Below, in pieces: positions 1 to 7,283 of a stretch of 9,706 nt of DNA. The stretch spans positions 1-9,706 of the forward strand of contig JAJXYM010000013.1 in assembly GCA_021780585.1 (NCBI GenBank), written 5' to 3'. Numbering within the stretch: position 1 is the first letter of the stretch; the number at the start of each line of letters is the position of its first letter. A program made the translations under genes and the position numbers. Source of the DNA: Deltaproteobacteria bacterium (lineage in GTDB: Bacteria > Desulfobacterota > Binatia > Binatales > Binataceae). The notes beneath the pieces were generated by a model. It saw only the letters and a program-made list of their open reading frames with translations. It had not been told where the DNA came from and searched no databases.

Positions 1-216
1 CAGCGCCCGCGCGAGCGCGATCGGCGCCTCGACCGTGACGAACTCCGCCGGGCGATGCGCGCGATGGTGCGCGACACGCGCGCGCATTTCGTCGTCGAGC
101 GCCTCGGCCGTCGCGATAAAGTAGCGCCGCGCCCCCGTCGATTCCGCCGCCAGCGCCAGCGCATGACCGCTCTTGCCGCTACGCGCGCCACCCGTGATAA
201 ACGTCACCCGCGCCAT
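1..216 (-). CDS. cobU: Adenosylcobinamide kinase / adenosylcobinamide-phosphate guanylyltransferase, N-terminal part (runs off the left edge)
   Basis: Translating the minus strand from the ATG at 216 gives 72 residues with no stop before the window edge, so the C-terminal part is missing. The start, MARVTFITGGARSGKS, contains a P-loop (GGARSGKS, residues 9-16). The ITGGxRSGKS form at the extreme N-terminus is characteristic of CobU/CobP. It is followed by the strand RRYFIATAEALDDEM (residues 30-44) and an arginine/histidine-rich stretch, also as in CobU. The family phosphorylates adenosylcobinamide and then transfers GMP, making AdoCbi-GDP for assembly of the B12 lower ligand in the cytosol. 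The gene is divergent from a cobalamin-riboswitch-controlled receptor, which supports a role in B12 salvage. There is no clear Shine-Dalgarno sequence before the ATG. The riboswitch lies on the opposite strand, so it does not control this gene. The guanylyltransferase half cannot be checked here. Confidence 0.9.
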   Translation of the reverse strand, partial: MARVTFITGGARSGKSGHALALAAESTGARRYFIATAEALDDEMRARVAHHRAHRPAEFVTVEAPIALARAL

Positions 217-298
217 CGCGTACGAGGCTAGCCGATTTCCGCCCGGCCATGAATTCGCCCGGCGGTCGCCGAGGTGCGGCGGTCGTTAACGCGCGCTT

Positions 299-330
299 TT
301 GACGGTCATGAAAATGTTGCGCAGGATATT
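299..330 (+). promoter_or_regulatory. Possible promoter for the riboswitch-btuB transcript
   Basis: TTGACG at 299-304 matches five of six bases of a sigma-70 -35 box. GATATT at 325-330 is a weak -10 candidate (4 of 6). The spacer of 20 is longer than optimal. Its position just before the aptamer is right for the transcript. The match itself is poor and this is a guess from location. Confidence 0.25.
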
Positions 331-349
331 GACCCGCCGCACGCCTTGG

Positions 350-532
350 CATATCTAATCAGGCCGCATCCGATGCACGGGAAGCCGGTGAAAATCCGGC
401 GCTGCCCCGCAACTGTGAGGGAGGACGGAGGCCCATCACGCCACCGCGTCAGCGGGAAGGCGGGCCCGAGCGCGATTCCCAAGCCAGGAGACCGATCGGA
501 TGACTTGGCTGTCTGCCTTCCGCGGGGATGGC
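350..532 (+). promoter_or_regulatory. Cobalamin riboswitch (aptamer plus kissing-loop hairpin)
   Basis: The conserved core is present in order. GGGAA (379-383) leads into the P3 hairpin GCCGG/CCGGC (384-388 with 396-400). Next come CTGCCCCGCAACTGTGA (402-418), then the GCCAC...GGGAAGGC segment (about 440-461), and the B12 box AGCCAGGAGACC at 482-493. Closing stem P1 can be drawn between ATCTAATC (353-360) and GATCGGAT (494-501), with one mismatch and one G-T pair. L5 CCCCGC (405-410) is exactly complementary to GCGGGG (522-527), which sits in the loop region of a downstream hairpin (about 515-532). That is the L5-L13 kissing interaction of this RNA class. Binding of adenosyl- or methylcobalamin is expected to lower expression of the btuB-like gene downstream. 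The outer boundaries are approximate. Confidence 0.96.
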
Positions 533-645
533 GGCCGCGGCTCGACTCCATGCGCCGCCCGAGCTCGCTCTGAGCGTCGGAGGCCTGCCGAGGCCGCCCG
601 CTGCGTCGCCTCGCCGAACGCCGACGCCGCATCACGAGGGTGGTC
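533..645 (+). promoter_or_regulatory. btuB leader after the aptamer: expression platform and ribosome binding site
   Basis: This stretch holds no gene. It has two small hairpins: GGCCT/AGGCC (582-586 with 591-595) and GCGTCG/CGACGC (603-608 with 622-627). A Shine-Dalgarno-like GAGGG lies at 636-640, five bases before the ATG at 646. There is no GC hairpin followed by a T-run, so control at translation initiation (or Rho-dependent) looks likelier than an intrinsic terminator. That is inference; no clear sequestering strand for GAGGG was identified. Confidence 0.5.
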
Positions 646-2763
646 ATGTGGCGCTCGATTTTTTCCGTATTCATGCTTGTGGCGATTGCGGGCTTGATAC
701 GCCCGACCGCCGCGGTCGCGGAAACTCCGGCCGCGTCCGCGCCCGCTTCGTCCTCCGCGCCGGCGGCGGGTTCGGTCGCGCCGCGGGCGAAGCCGGCCGG
801 GGCGGCGAAATCCTCCGGTCCGCCCGCGCCGCGACAGGCGCAAGCGCAAGCGGCCGAGAACAACGCGGACAAGCGTCGCAAGAAATTGCCCCGCATGATG
901 ATCGTCGTCACCGCCACGCGGATGAAGACGCCGCTCGGCGAAGTCGGCACGCCCACCTCCGTGGTCACCGATACGCAGATCAACGCCCAGCAGATGCATG
1001 ACGTGACCAACGCGCTGCGTGAAGTTCCGGGCGTTCAGGTCACGCAGGACGGCTCGCCCGGCACGCTCGCCGAAGTCTCGATCCGCGGCGCCACGCCGGC
1101 GCAAACGCTGGTCATGATCGACGGCGTGCCGCTCAACGATTCGACCGACGGCTCGTTCGATCTGAGCAATCTGATGACCGACGATCTCGATCGGATCGAA
1201 GTCGTGCGCGGGGCGGGCGGTTCGCTTTATGGTTCGCAGGCGATCGGCGGCGTGGTCAACATGATCACGAAGGAAGGCTCGGGCGCGCCGAAGTTCAGTA
1301 TGCTGTCGGAGGGCGGCAACGCCGGGACTCAGCGCCAGGTGCTGTCGGCGGACGGCGCGGAGGGCAAACTCGCCTTTTCCGGCGCGCTTTCCTATTTTTC
1401 GACCAACGGCTTTCTTCGCCGCAACGACGGTTCCGACAATCTCTCGGGCGCGATGCGCCTCGATTACCATCTCGATCCCGACACCACGGTCCGCGGCTTC
1501 GCCCGCTATACCGCCGCGAATGTCGGTCTCGCCAATTATTCGATTTACGCCGGCATCCCGATCAATCCGGTCGCCCATCAGCGCACGGAATTCATGCTTT
1601 ACAAGGGCGAAATCGACCATCGCTTCAGCGAGAAGCTGACCACCAGCCTGAGCGGCTATTTCGTGCGCGACATGCTCCGGATCAATGCGCCGCCCTTCAG
1701 CGGCTTCGATATTTTCGAGGCCGACCATATCGCGCAGGAGACGCGCGGCGCGATCGCGCAGGCGATCTACCGCTGGAATCGGAACTTCCGTTCGCTGATC
1801 GGCTTCGAGTTCCGCGACCGCTGGGCCCATTCGCAAAGCGACTATTTCTTTCTCAGCCCGCCGCCCGTCACGCAGTCGCTCACGATGTTCAATGCGCATC
1901 GCGACGACTATTCCGGCTATATCGAGCAGGAGGGTCATTTTTTCGATAATCACCTGATCGCGACCGGCGGTTTTCGCGTCGACGGCAATACCCAGTTCGG
2001 CGACGAGGTCAGTCCGTCGTGGGCGGTGGCGATTCCGTTTCCCGCGCGGGGATTGACCTTCCGCGGCAGCTACAGCGAAGGCTTTCGCGCGCCGGATTTC
2101 GATTCGCTCTATTTTCCCGGCTATGGCAATCCCAATCTGCAGCCGGAAATTTCGTCCGAATGGGATGGCGGCGTGACCAAGGACTTCGGCGAGGGCTTCG
2201 ACGTGACCGCCAACTATTTCTCGCGCCGCGTGCATAATCTAATCGTCGCCGTGCCGTGCGCGTATAACGCATCGACCTGTCCCGACGGCGCGCACGCCGG
2301 CAACGCCGGCCGCGTCGACACCCAGGGCATCGAATTCATTCCCTCGGCCCATCCGCTCAAGGGTCTGACGCTATCCGGCAGCTTCACCTATCTCGACGAA
2401 ACCCACGTCTCGATCGCGCGGGATATCCAGCCGACGCGCGTGCCGAAATATTCGGCGCAGGCGCTGGTCGATTACACCCGCGCCGCGCTCTTCCGATCCG
2501 AAGACAGCGGCACGATCACGGTCGCCTATACTTTCGTCGGCGACCGCGCGGATATTACGCCGGTCGGAACGATCACGAATCACGACGCCTACCATCGGGT
2601 CGATCTCGCGGCGACTTATTCGCCCGGCTTCACGTGGAGTTTCGTGCGCGACGAAATGATTTTCACGCGAATCGATAACCTGCTGGATCGCCATTACGCG
2701 GAGACCTTCGGCTTTCCCGCGCCGACGATCAATTTCGTCTCGGGTCTGAAGGTCGATTTTTAG
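646..2763 (+). CDS. btuB: TonB-dependent outer-membrane receptor for cobalamin (BtuB-like)
   Basis: The 705-residue protein imports corrinoids across the outer membrane using TonB energy. Residues 1-25 are a signal peptide (WRSIF start, hydrophobic core, AVA before the likely cut). An Ala/Pro-rich linker follows at about 26-84. The TonB box is IVVTATR at 86-92, then the plug domain (about 96-210; LREVPGV, SIRGATPAQTLVMIDGVPLND, RIEVVRGAGGSLYGSQAIGGVVNM). The rest is a beta-barrel with SEGFRAPDF and GNPNLQPE near 477-502, ending NLLDRHYAETFGF...VDF with a terminal Phe. I chose ATG 646 because GAGGG lies five bases upstream; GTG at 640 is in frame but overlaps that site. The cobalamin substrate is inferred from the riboswitch and divergent cobU. 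Cysteines 538 and 545 lie in a probable surface loop and may form a disulfide. Escherichia coli BtuB is about 614 residues; much of the excess here is the linker. Confidence 0.93.
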   Translation: MWRSIFSVFMLVAIAGLIRPTAAVAETPAASAPASSSAPAAGSVAPRAKPAGAAKSSGPPAPRQAQAQAAENNADKRRKKLPRMMIVVTATRMKTPLGEVGTPTSVVTDTQINAQQMHDVTNALREVPGVQVTQDGSPGTLAEVSIRGATPAQTLVMIDGVPLNDSTDGSFDLSNLMTDDLDRIEVVRGAGGSLYGSQAIGGVVNMITKEGSGAPKFSMLSEGGNAGTQRQVLSADGAEGKLAFSGALSYFSTNGFLRRNDGSDNLSGAMRLDYHLDPDTTVRGFARYTAANVGLANYSIYAGIPINPVAHQRTEFMLYKGEIDHRFSEKLTTSLSGYFVRDMLRINAPPFSGFDIFEADHIAQETRGAIAQAIYRWNRNFRSLIGFEFRDRWAHSQSDYFFLSPPPVTQSLTMFNAHRDDYSGYIEQEGHFFDNHLIATGGFRVDGNTQFGDEVSPSWAVAIPFPARGLTFRGSYSEGFRAPDFDSLYFPGYGNPNLQPEISSEWDGGVTKDFGEGFDVTANYFSRRVHNLIVAVPCAYNASTCPDGAHAGNAGRVDTQGIEFIPSAHPLKGLTLSGSFTYLDETHVSIARDIQPTRVPKYSAQALVDYTRAALFRSEDSGTITVAYTFVGDRADITPVGTITNHDAYHRVDLAATYSPGFTWSFVRDEMIFTRIDNLLDRHYAETFGFPAPTINFVSGLKVDF

Positions 2764-2765
2764 CC

Positions 2766-2788
2766 GCGCGGGAAAATCTCCGCCGCGC
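2766..2788. terminator. Weak hairpin in the convergent btuB/glnE gap
   Basis: GCGCGG (2766-2771) can pair with CCGCGC (2783-2788) across an 11-base loop. It starts just after the btuB stop and touches the glnE stop codon. It could serve both convergent transcripts, but no T-tract follows on either strand, so intrinsic termination is doubtful. Confidence 0.3.
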
Positions 2789-5769
2789 TACGCGACCGGC
2801 GCGTTCGACGCTCCCGCCGGACCGTCGGCTACCTCCCGCTCCCGCGCGAAACAGGCTTCGAACGCCGCGCGCACGCGGCCGCGGCGGCGCTCGAGTTCGT
2901 CGCGCAATTGGGCCGCCGCGCCCGCGCCCTCGTAGCCCATCCGGCGCGCCAGCGGAGCCAGATCGTCGAGTTTCGTCGGCAACGCCCACGCCGCCTGATC
3001 GGTTTCGATCCGCAGGCGGTTTTCGAGCCGCGTCAGAAACCGATAGTCGGCTTCCAGCTCCTCCGCCGCGCGGCCGGGAATCAGGCGCGCCTCGCCCAGC
3101 GCCCGAATCAGCGCGATCGTGCCGCGCCGGCGCAGCTCCGGGAACGCATGGCCGTGGCGCAGCGCCATCATCTGGGTCAGGAACTCGATATCGACCAGCC
3201 CGCCGCGCCCCTGCTTGAGATTCAGCCGTTCACGGCTTTCCGCGCCAATCTCCCGCTCCATCCGCGCCCGCATCGCCGCGATCTCGGCGACCTCGGCCGC
3301 GCCGATTCCGCGTCCATAGACGAATTCGCGCCGCGCTTCCTCGACTTCGTCCCACAGCCACTTGTCGCCGGCGATCACGCGCGCGCGCACCAGCGCCTGC
3401 CGCTCCCATACGGAGGAACTTTGCCGATGGTATTCGCGGAAGCCGCCGAGCGACGCCACCAGCGGCCCCGCATTGCCCGACGGCCGCAGCCGCAGATCGA
3501 TTTTGTAGGCGATTCCCTCGCGCGTCGGCGCCTCCAGAATCGCGATCAGCTTCTGCACCACGCGGGTCGCCCCCTCGTGGCCCATGCCGTTCGCCTCGCC
3601 GCCCAGATGGTAAACGAAGATCAGGTCGAGGTCGGAATTGTACGACATCTCGGCCGCTCCCAGCCGCCCCATCGCGATCGCGCACAGCGCCAGCCCGGCC
3701 GGCAGTCCGCGGCGCGATCCAACTTCCGCGCGCGCCAGCCTGAGCGCTTCGCCCAGCACCGTCTCCGCCAGATGCGTCAGTTCGGTCTGCAACTCCTCAA
3801 GTTCGAGGCCGCCTGCCAGATCGGCGATCGCGATGCGCAGGAACTCCTGATGCCGGAACGATCGGATCGCGTCCAGCCGCGCCTCGAAATCCCCGCTCGC
3901 CGCGACCAGTCCGCGCAATTCCGCGCGCAATTGCTCCGGCCGCCGCCGCGTCCGCGCCAGGTCCGAACGCACCAGCGTGTCGAGCAGTTCCGGATGGCGG
4001 ATGAAGAGCGTCGACAGATGGTCGCTCGAGGCGAACAGTTTGAGCAGCGCCTGGCGGGTCGCCGGATGCTCTTCGAGCAGCGCAAGGAATGACGTCCGCG
4101 CGCCCACCGCCGCGATAAACGAAGCGAGATTGCGCAACGCGAGGTCCGGATCGGCGAGCGTGCGGATTTCGTCGATCAGCGCCGGACTGAGCCGCTCGAT
4201 CAGCTCGCGCCGGCGCGGACTCGAAGACGCCCGCGGCGCGCCCTCCGCCAGCAGCGCCAGATGGTTGGCGCTTTCCGCCGGATGGGCGAAGCCGAGCTCC
4301 TTGAGCGCCGCCGCGGCCTGCGTCCGATCGCCCGCCGCGCGCCATGCCGCCAGCGCGGAGGCCGACGCTTCATGTTCGCCGCGTTCGCCGCCGCCCGCCA
4401 GCATCTCGCGAAACTGCCGCGCGACGAACTCGCGCGACTCGCGCAAGCGCGCGCCCAGCCGCGCCGGCGCGTCGGTTCCCTTGCCGAAGCCCATCCGCGC
4501 CGCCAGCGCCGCGAAGGCCGCGGGCGTCGCCGGCAACGCATGGGTCTGCAGCCCGGCGACGACCTGCAGCTTATGCTCCGCGTCGCGCAACAGGAGATAG
4601 GCCTCGCGCAATTTCCGCGCGAGCCGCGCCGCCAGATAATCGTGCGCCTCGAGCCGGTCGATCGCGCCGATCGTCCCGGTGGTGCGCAGCCGCGGATCGC
4701 GCCCGCCGTATATCAGCGTGAGCGATTGCACGAAAAATTCGAGCTCGCGGATGCCGCCGCGGCCCAGTTTCAAATCGCGCGCGACCCGTTCCGGCGAACC
4801 CAGCTCGCGCTCGATCTGCCGCTTCATCGCGCGCAATTGCCGGAGCGTGTCGAAATCCAGATAGCGCCGATAGATGAAGGGCGCCAAGTCCTCGAGCAGC
4901 CGCGCGCCCGCCGCGATCGCCCCGGCCGCCGGCCGCGCCCGCAGCAGCGCCGCCCGCTCCCAGGTGTCGCCCATGCTTTCGTACCAGCGCAGCGCGCTGA
5001 CCAGTGGAATCGCCAGGGGCGATCCCCGGCCGCCCGGCCGCAAGCGCAGGTCGACGCGAAAGCATCGCGCCGCCAGCAGCTCCGTGAGCGTCTCGCCCAG
5101 CCGGCTCGCCGCTTCCAGCCGCGCCGCGTCGGCCGCGCCCGCGAACAGATAGACCAGGTCGATATCCGAACTCAGATTGAGCTCGCGCGCCCCCAGCTTG
5201 CCCATCGCGACCACGCAGAAATCCGCGCCGAGGCCGGCCCGATCGCCGGTCGCCGCCAGCGCGATTCCCAGCGCGCCGCGGATACATTCGTCGGCCAGAC
5301 GCGACAACGCGCCCGTGGTCTCGAGCACGCCCGCCCGTCCGAGCAGATCGGCGATCGCGATTTTCAGGAACTCGCGCCGCTTGAACGCGCCCAGCGCCGC
5401 CGCGTCGGCCGCCTCCGGCGCGCCCGGCGCGAACGCGATCGCGCGCATCAACTCGGTCGGCGCCACGCTGCGCGCCGCCGCGAACAGCGCGGGCCATTCC
5501 GCTCCCGTCGCCGCCAGTCCGTCGCCCACCAGTTCCGAACCGCCGAGACAGAAGATCAGATCGCTGCCGAGCGCCGGGTCCGCCAGCGCGCGCGCCAGCC
5601 GATCGCGGTCATGCTCGGCCAGCTTGAGCAGCATCGCCAGCGCCAGCCGCTCGTCCGGGGCGCGCTCGCGCACCAGCGTCAACGCTCCGGCCGCTTGTGG
5701 TGCGCCGACCCGCTCGGCGACCCGCGCCGCAAGGCCCCGCAAATCCGGCGAAAACGCGCTCGCGTCCAT
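2788..5769 (-). CDS. glnE: Bifunctional glutamine synthetase adenylyltransferase / adenylyl-removing enzyme
   Basis: The 993-residue protein adenylylates glutamine synthetase to switch it off and deadenylylates it to restore activity, under PII and glutamine control, in the cytosol. It shows the duplicated nucleotidyltransferase layout. The N-terminal adenylyl-removing half has GKLGARELNLSSDIDLVYLF at 190-209, DLRLRPGGRGSPL at 240-252 and LGRGGIRELEF at 335-345. The C-terminal adenylylating half has the parallel GRLGAAEMSYNSDLDLIFVY at 701-720, DLRLRPSGNAGPL at 758-770 and QGRGGLVDIEF at 853-863. The metal-binding Asp pairs (SDxDL) are intact in both, so both activities should be present. Length fits the family (Escherichia coli about 946). 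No clear Shine-Dalgarno precedes ATG 5769. The gene lies downstream of the histidine kinase on the same strand, separated by 127 bases containing a large inverted repeat, so co-transcription is uncertain. Confidence 0.97.
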   Translation of the reverse strand: MDASAFSPDLRGLAARVAERVGAPQAAGALTLVRERAPDERLALAMLLKLAEHDRDRLARALADPALGSDLIFCLGGSELVGDGLAATGAEWPALFAAARSVAPTELMRAIAFAPGAPEAADAAALGAFKRREFLKIAIADLLGRAGVLETTGALSRLADECIRGALGIALAATGDRAGLGADFCVVAMGKLGARELNLSSDIDLVYLFAGAADAARLEAASRLGETLTELLAARCFRVDLRLRPGGRGSPLAIPLVSALRWYESMGDTWERAALLRARPAAGAIAAGARLLEDLAPFIYRRYLDFDTLRQLRAMKRQIERELGSPERVARDLKLGRGGIRELEFFVQSLTLIYGGRDPRLRTTGTIGAIDRLEAHDYLAARLARKLREAYLLLRDAEHKLQVVAGLQTHALPATPAAFAALAARMGFGKGTDAPARLGARLRESREFVARQFREMLAGGGERGEHEASASALAAWRAAGDRTQAAAALKELGFAHPAESANHLALLAEGAPRASSSPRRRELIERLSPALIDEIRTLADPDLALRNLASFIAAVGARTSFLALLEEHPATRQALLKLFASSDHLSTLFIRHPELLDTLVRSDLARTRRRPEQLRAELRGLVAASGDFEARLDAIRSFRHQEFLRIAIADLAGGLELEELQTELTHLAETVLGEALRLARAEVGSRRGLPAGLALCAIAMGRLGAAEMSYNSDLDLIFVYHLGGEANGMGHEGATRVVQKLIAILEAPTREGIAYKIDLRLRPSGNAGPLVASLGGFREYHRQSSSVWERQALVRARVIAGDKWLWDEVEEARREFVYGRGIGAAEVAEIAAMRARMEREIGAESRERLNLKQGRGGLVDIEFLTQMMALRHGHAFPELRRRGTIALIRALGEARLIPGRAAEELEADYRFLTRLENRLRIETDQAAWALPTKLDDLAPLARRMGYEGAGAAAQLRDELERRRGRVRAAFEACFAREREVADGPAGASNAPVA

Positions 5770-5787
5770 CGAATGAAAGTCTAGCAG

Positions 5788-5815
5788 ACGGGTTCGCCGA
5801 GCGCCGGAAACCCGT
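5788..5815. repeat. Short inverted repeat just upstream of glnE
   Basis: ACGGGTT (5788-5794) and AACCCGT (5809-5815) form a perfect 7-base inverted repeat with a 14-base GC-rich centre. It begins 19 bases upstream of the glnE ATG. It could be an operator or a 5'-leader hairpin of glnE; nothing in the sequence decides which. Confidence 0.45.
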
Positions 5816-5821
5816 GACGGC

Positions 5822-5870
5822 GCGTAATCCGCGTCCCCGCGGGCCGCGCCGGGCGCGGCGCGGATTACGC
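5822..5870. repeat. Perfect 12-base inverted repeat between the histidine kinase and glnE
   Basis: GCGTAATCCGCG (5822-5833) is the exact reverse complement of CGCGGATTACGC (5859-5870). Inside, CCGCG (5837-5841) can pair with CGCGG (5854-5858), with a three-base bulge on one side only. That gives about 17 paired bases in one long hairpin. It lies 26 bases past the kinase stop codon in the direction of transcription. A transcript-ending, processing or RNA-stabilising hairpin is likely. No T-run follows on the minus strand, so it is not a textbook intrinsic terminator. Confidence 0.7.
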
Positions 5871-5896
5871 AACCGGGTCGGTGGCCGCAATCCGGA

Positions 5897-7039
5897 TCAG
5901 CCGCGTCCGGCCGCTTCGGCGAAACGAATCGTAACCGTGGCGCCCCGGCCCTTCACGCTATGCACCGTAAGCCGGCCGCCATTGAGCGCGATCAAGCGAT
6001 AGGCCAGCGTCAGGCCGAGTCCGACGCCCTCGAAACGGCGTGACGCGCTCGCCTGCTCCTGCGAAAACGGTTCGAACAACCGCGCCAGATAGTCCGCGCC
6101 AATTCCCACGCCGGTGTCCGCGATCGCCAGTTCGAGCGCGCCCGCCGCGTCGCGTTCGATCCGCACCGCGACCCATCCGCGTTCGGTGAACTTGATCGCG
6201 TTGCGCAGCAGGGCCGCGATCGCCGCCTCCAGACAATAGCGATCGCAGCGCACGATCGCGCCCGGCGCGGCGTCTTCCAGGACCAACCGGAGTCCGCGCG
6301 CCGCGGCCGCCGGCCGCGCCTCGGCGCAGGCCGCCGCGATCAGCGGGCCGAGCTCGATCGCGGCCGGACGCAATTCGAGCGCGCCGGCCTGCAGCCGCGC
6401 GTAGTCGAGGATTTCGCCGATCGTTTCGCCGAGACGCCGCCCGGCGCGCTGCAGCGCCTCCAGGGCGTCGCTCTGGCTGGCGTCGCCGATCTCCTCCAGA
6501 TGCTCCGCCAGCAGCTCGCCGTACCCAAGGATGACGTTGAGCGGAGTGCGGATCTCGTGGCTCAGATTGGCGATGAACGCGGTCTTGAGCCGTCCCGCCG
6601 CCTGGGCCGCTGCGCGAAACCGCGCCCGCGCGGCGCGCCCGCGTCCGCCGTCGCGGAAGGTCACCGCGACGGCGTCGCGGCCGGCCAGTTCGATCCGGCC
6701 CGCGCCGATCAGCGCGATCATCCGCCGCCCGTCCCGCGCGCGCAGATGCGTCCGCGCGCCACGCACCCTCCCGCCCGCGCTGAGCCGCGCGGCGAGCGCG
6801 GTCGCCTGGGCGTCGTCGGCGATGCCCAGTTCCGCCAGCCGGCGCCCGGCCGCTTGCGCCGGATCGATCGCGAACAGCCGCGCGAAGGCGCGATTCGCCG
6901 CGACCAGCCGCGCGCCCTCGCCCGCGAATATCGCCATCGCGTCGAAACCCGCCTCGAGCAACGCCTTGAGCGGCTCGGCCGCCCTTGCCGTTTCGGCCCA
7001 GGCGTCGATTTTATTGCCAGCGCGAACATCGTGAAGCAC
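5897..7039 (-). CDS. Soluble PAS-domain sensor histidine kinase
   Basis: From a GTG at 7039 this is 380 residues. A PAS-like sensor region spans about 20-132 (LEAGFDAMAIFAGEG, VAANRAFARLFAIDPAQAAG). The dimerisation/phosphoacceptor domain has SHEIRTPLNVILGYGELL with phosphoacceptor His161. The ATPase domain has an N box (LLRNAIKFTERG, Asn280), G1 DTGVGIG (308-314), F box LFEPFSQ (321-327) and G2 GVGLGLTL (338-345). All catalytic motifs are intact. There is no membrane segment, so it should be a cytosolic kinase sensing an internal cue. No heme, flavin or metal site can be named. The frame stays open up to an ATG at 7303, but the extra 88 residues are Arg-rich, lack domain features and would overlap perR. 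The GTG has GGAG ten bases upstream. No response regulator lies in the window, so the partner and output are unknown. Confidence 0.88.
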   Translation of the reverse strand: MLHDVRAGNKIDAWAETARAAEPLKALLEAGFDAMAIFAGEGARLVAANRAFARLFAIDPAQAAGRRLAELGIADDAQATALAARLSAGGRVRGARTHLRARDGRRMIALIGAGRIELAGRDAVAVTFRDGGRGRAARARFRAAAQAAGRLKTAFIANLSHEIRTPLNVILGYGELLAEHLEEIGDASQSDALEALQRAGRRLGETIGEILDYARLQAGALELRPAAIELGPLIAAACAEARPAAAARGLRLVLEDAAPGAIVRCDRYCLEAAIAALLRNAIKFTERGWVAVRIERDAAGALELAIADTGVGIGADYLARLFEPFSQEQASASRRFEGVGLGLTLAYRLIALNGGRLTVHSVKGRGATVTIRFAEAAGRG

Positions 7040-7260
7040 TGGAATTGCGCTCCGTCGGATGCGGCGGGGAATCGACGCGCGGCGGCGACGCGCGCGGGAG
7101 CGCTCCGCCAACGGACGCCGATAACGCTTCGCCCCCCGGAAGCGCCGCGCCTGATCTCTACAGAAAGTAGCAATCCGCGCCGCTTCGGGGCAAGTCCAAT
7201 CCCGCGCCCGCCGCGCGGCCCGGACGCGGGGAGTCCGGCTTGACCGCGCGCCGGCGCCGA
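7040..7260. other. Divergent intergenic region between the histidine kinase and perR
   Basis: I see no convincing gene here. The region holds a probable Shine-Dalgarno site for the kinase (GGAG on the minus strand, about ten bases before GTG 7039). It also holds a perfect hairpin, CCGGAC/GTCCGG (7220-7225 with 7233-7238), directly before the perR -35 box. That palindrome could be an activator or repressor site. I could not identify a minus-strand promoter for the kinase. Confidence 0.5.
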
Positions 7261-7267
7261 TGATAGT
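7240..7267 (+). promoter_or_regulatory. Probable perR promoter
   Basis: TTGACC at 7240-7245 matches five of six -35 bases. GATAGT at 7262-7267 matches four of six -10 bases, with a 16-base spacer. The Fur/PerR-type operator at 7261-7275 covers this -10 box, as expected for repression by blocking polymerase. Transcription would begin near 7274, only about ten bases before the first ATG of perR. Confidence 0.5.
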
Positions 7268-7275
7268 AATTATCA
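7261..7275. promoter_or_regulatory. Fur/PerR-type operator
   Basis: TGATAGTAATTATCA matches the 7-1-7 Fur-family consensus TGATAATnATTATCA at every defined base except position 6 (G for A). It is an AT-rich island in very GC-rich surroundings, eight bases before the perR ATG. Autoregulation by the adjacent Fur-family gene is the simplest reading. The outer bases (TGA...TCA) look more like the Fur than the Bacillus PerR box (TTA...TAA), so a separate Fur protein could also bind. Confidence 0.8.
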
Positions 7276-7283
7276 CTTGAGAA

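Noticed and set aside
329..359. Second promoter-like pair, TTGACC (329-334) and TCTAAT (354-359)
   Set aside because: The spacer of 19 is long, and the -10 candidate lies in the riboswitch P1 stem, so starting there would remove part of the aptamer.
274..573. 99-codon plus-strand frame across the riboswitch
   Set aside because: Its sequence is fully explained by the conserved cobalamin aptamer; there is no ribosome site and no protein-like pattern.
436..2235. Long open frame (599 codons) on the minus strand across btuB and its riboswitch
   Set aside because: It is antisense to a clearly recognisable TonB receptor and reads as Arg/Ala/His-rich sequence without domain motifs, which is usual for GC-rich coding DNA.
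2908..4092. Open frame of 394 codons on the plus strand inside glnE
   Set aside because: It is antisense to the conserved C-terminal half of glnE; the composition is Arg/Gln/Pro-rich with no fold signature.
4261..5784. Open frame of 507 codons on the plus strand inside glnE
   Set aside because: It mirrors the N-terminal half of glnE and consists of Arg/Gln/Ala runs. It is a codon-bias artefact and not an overlapping gene.
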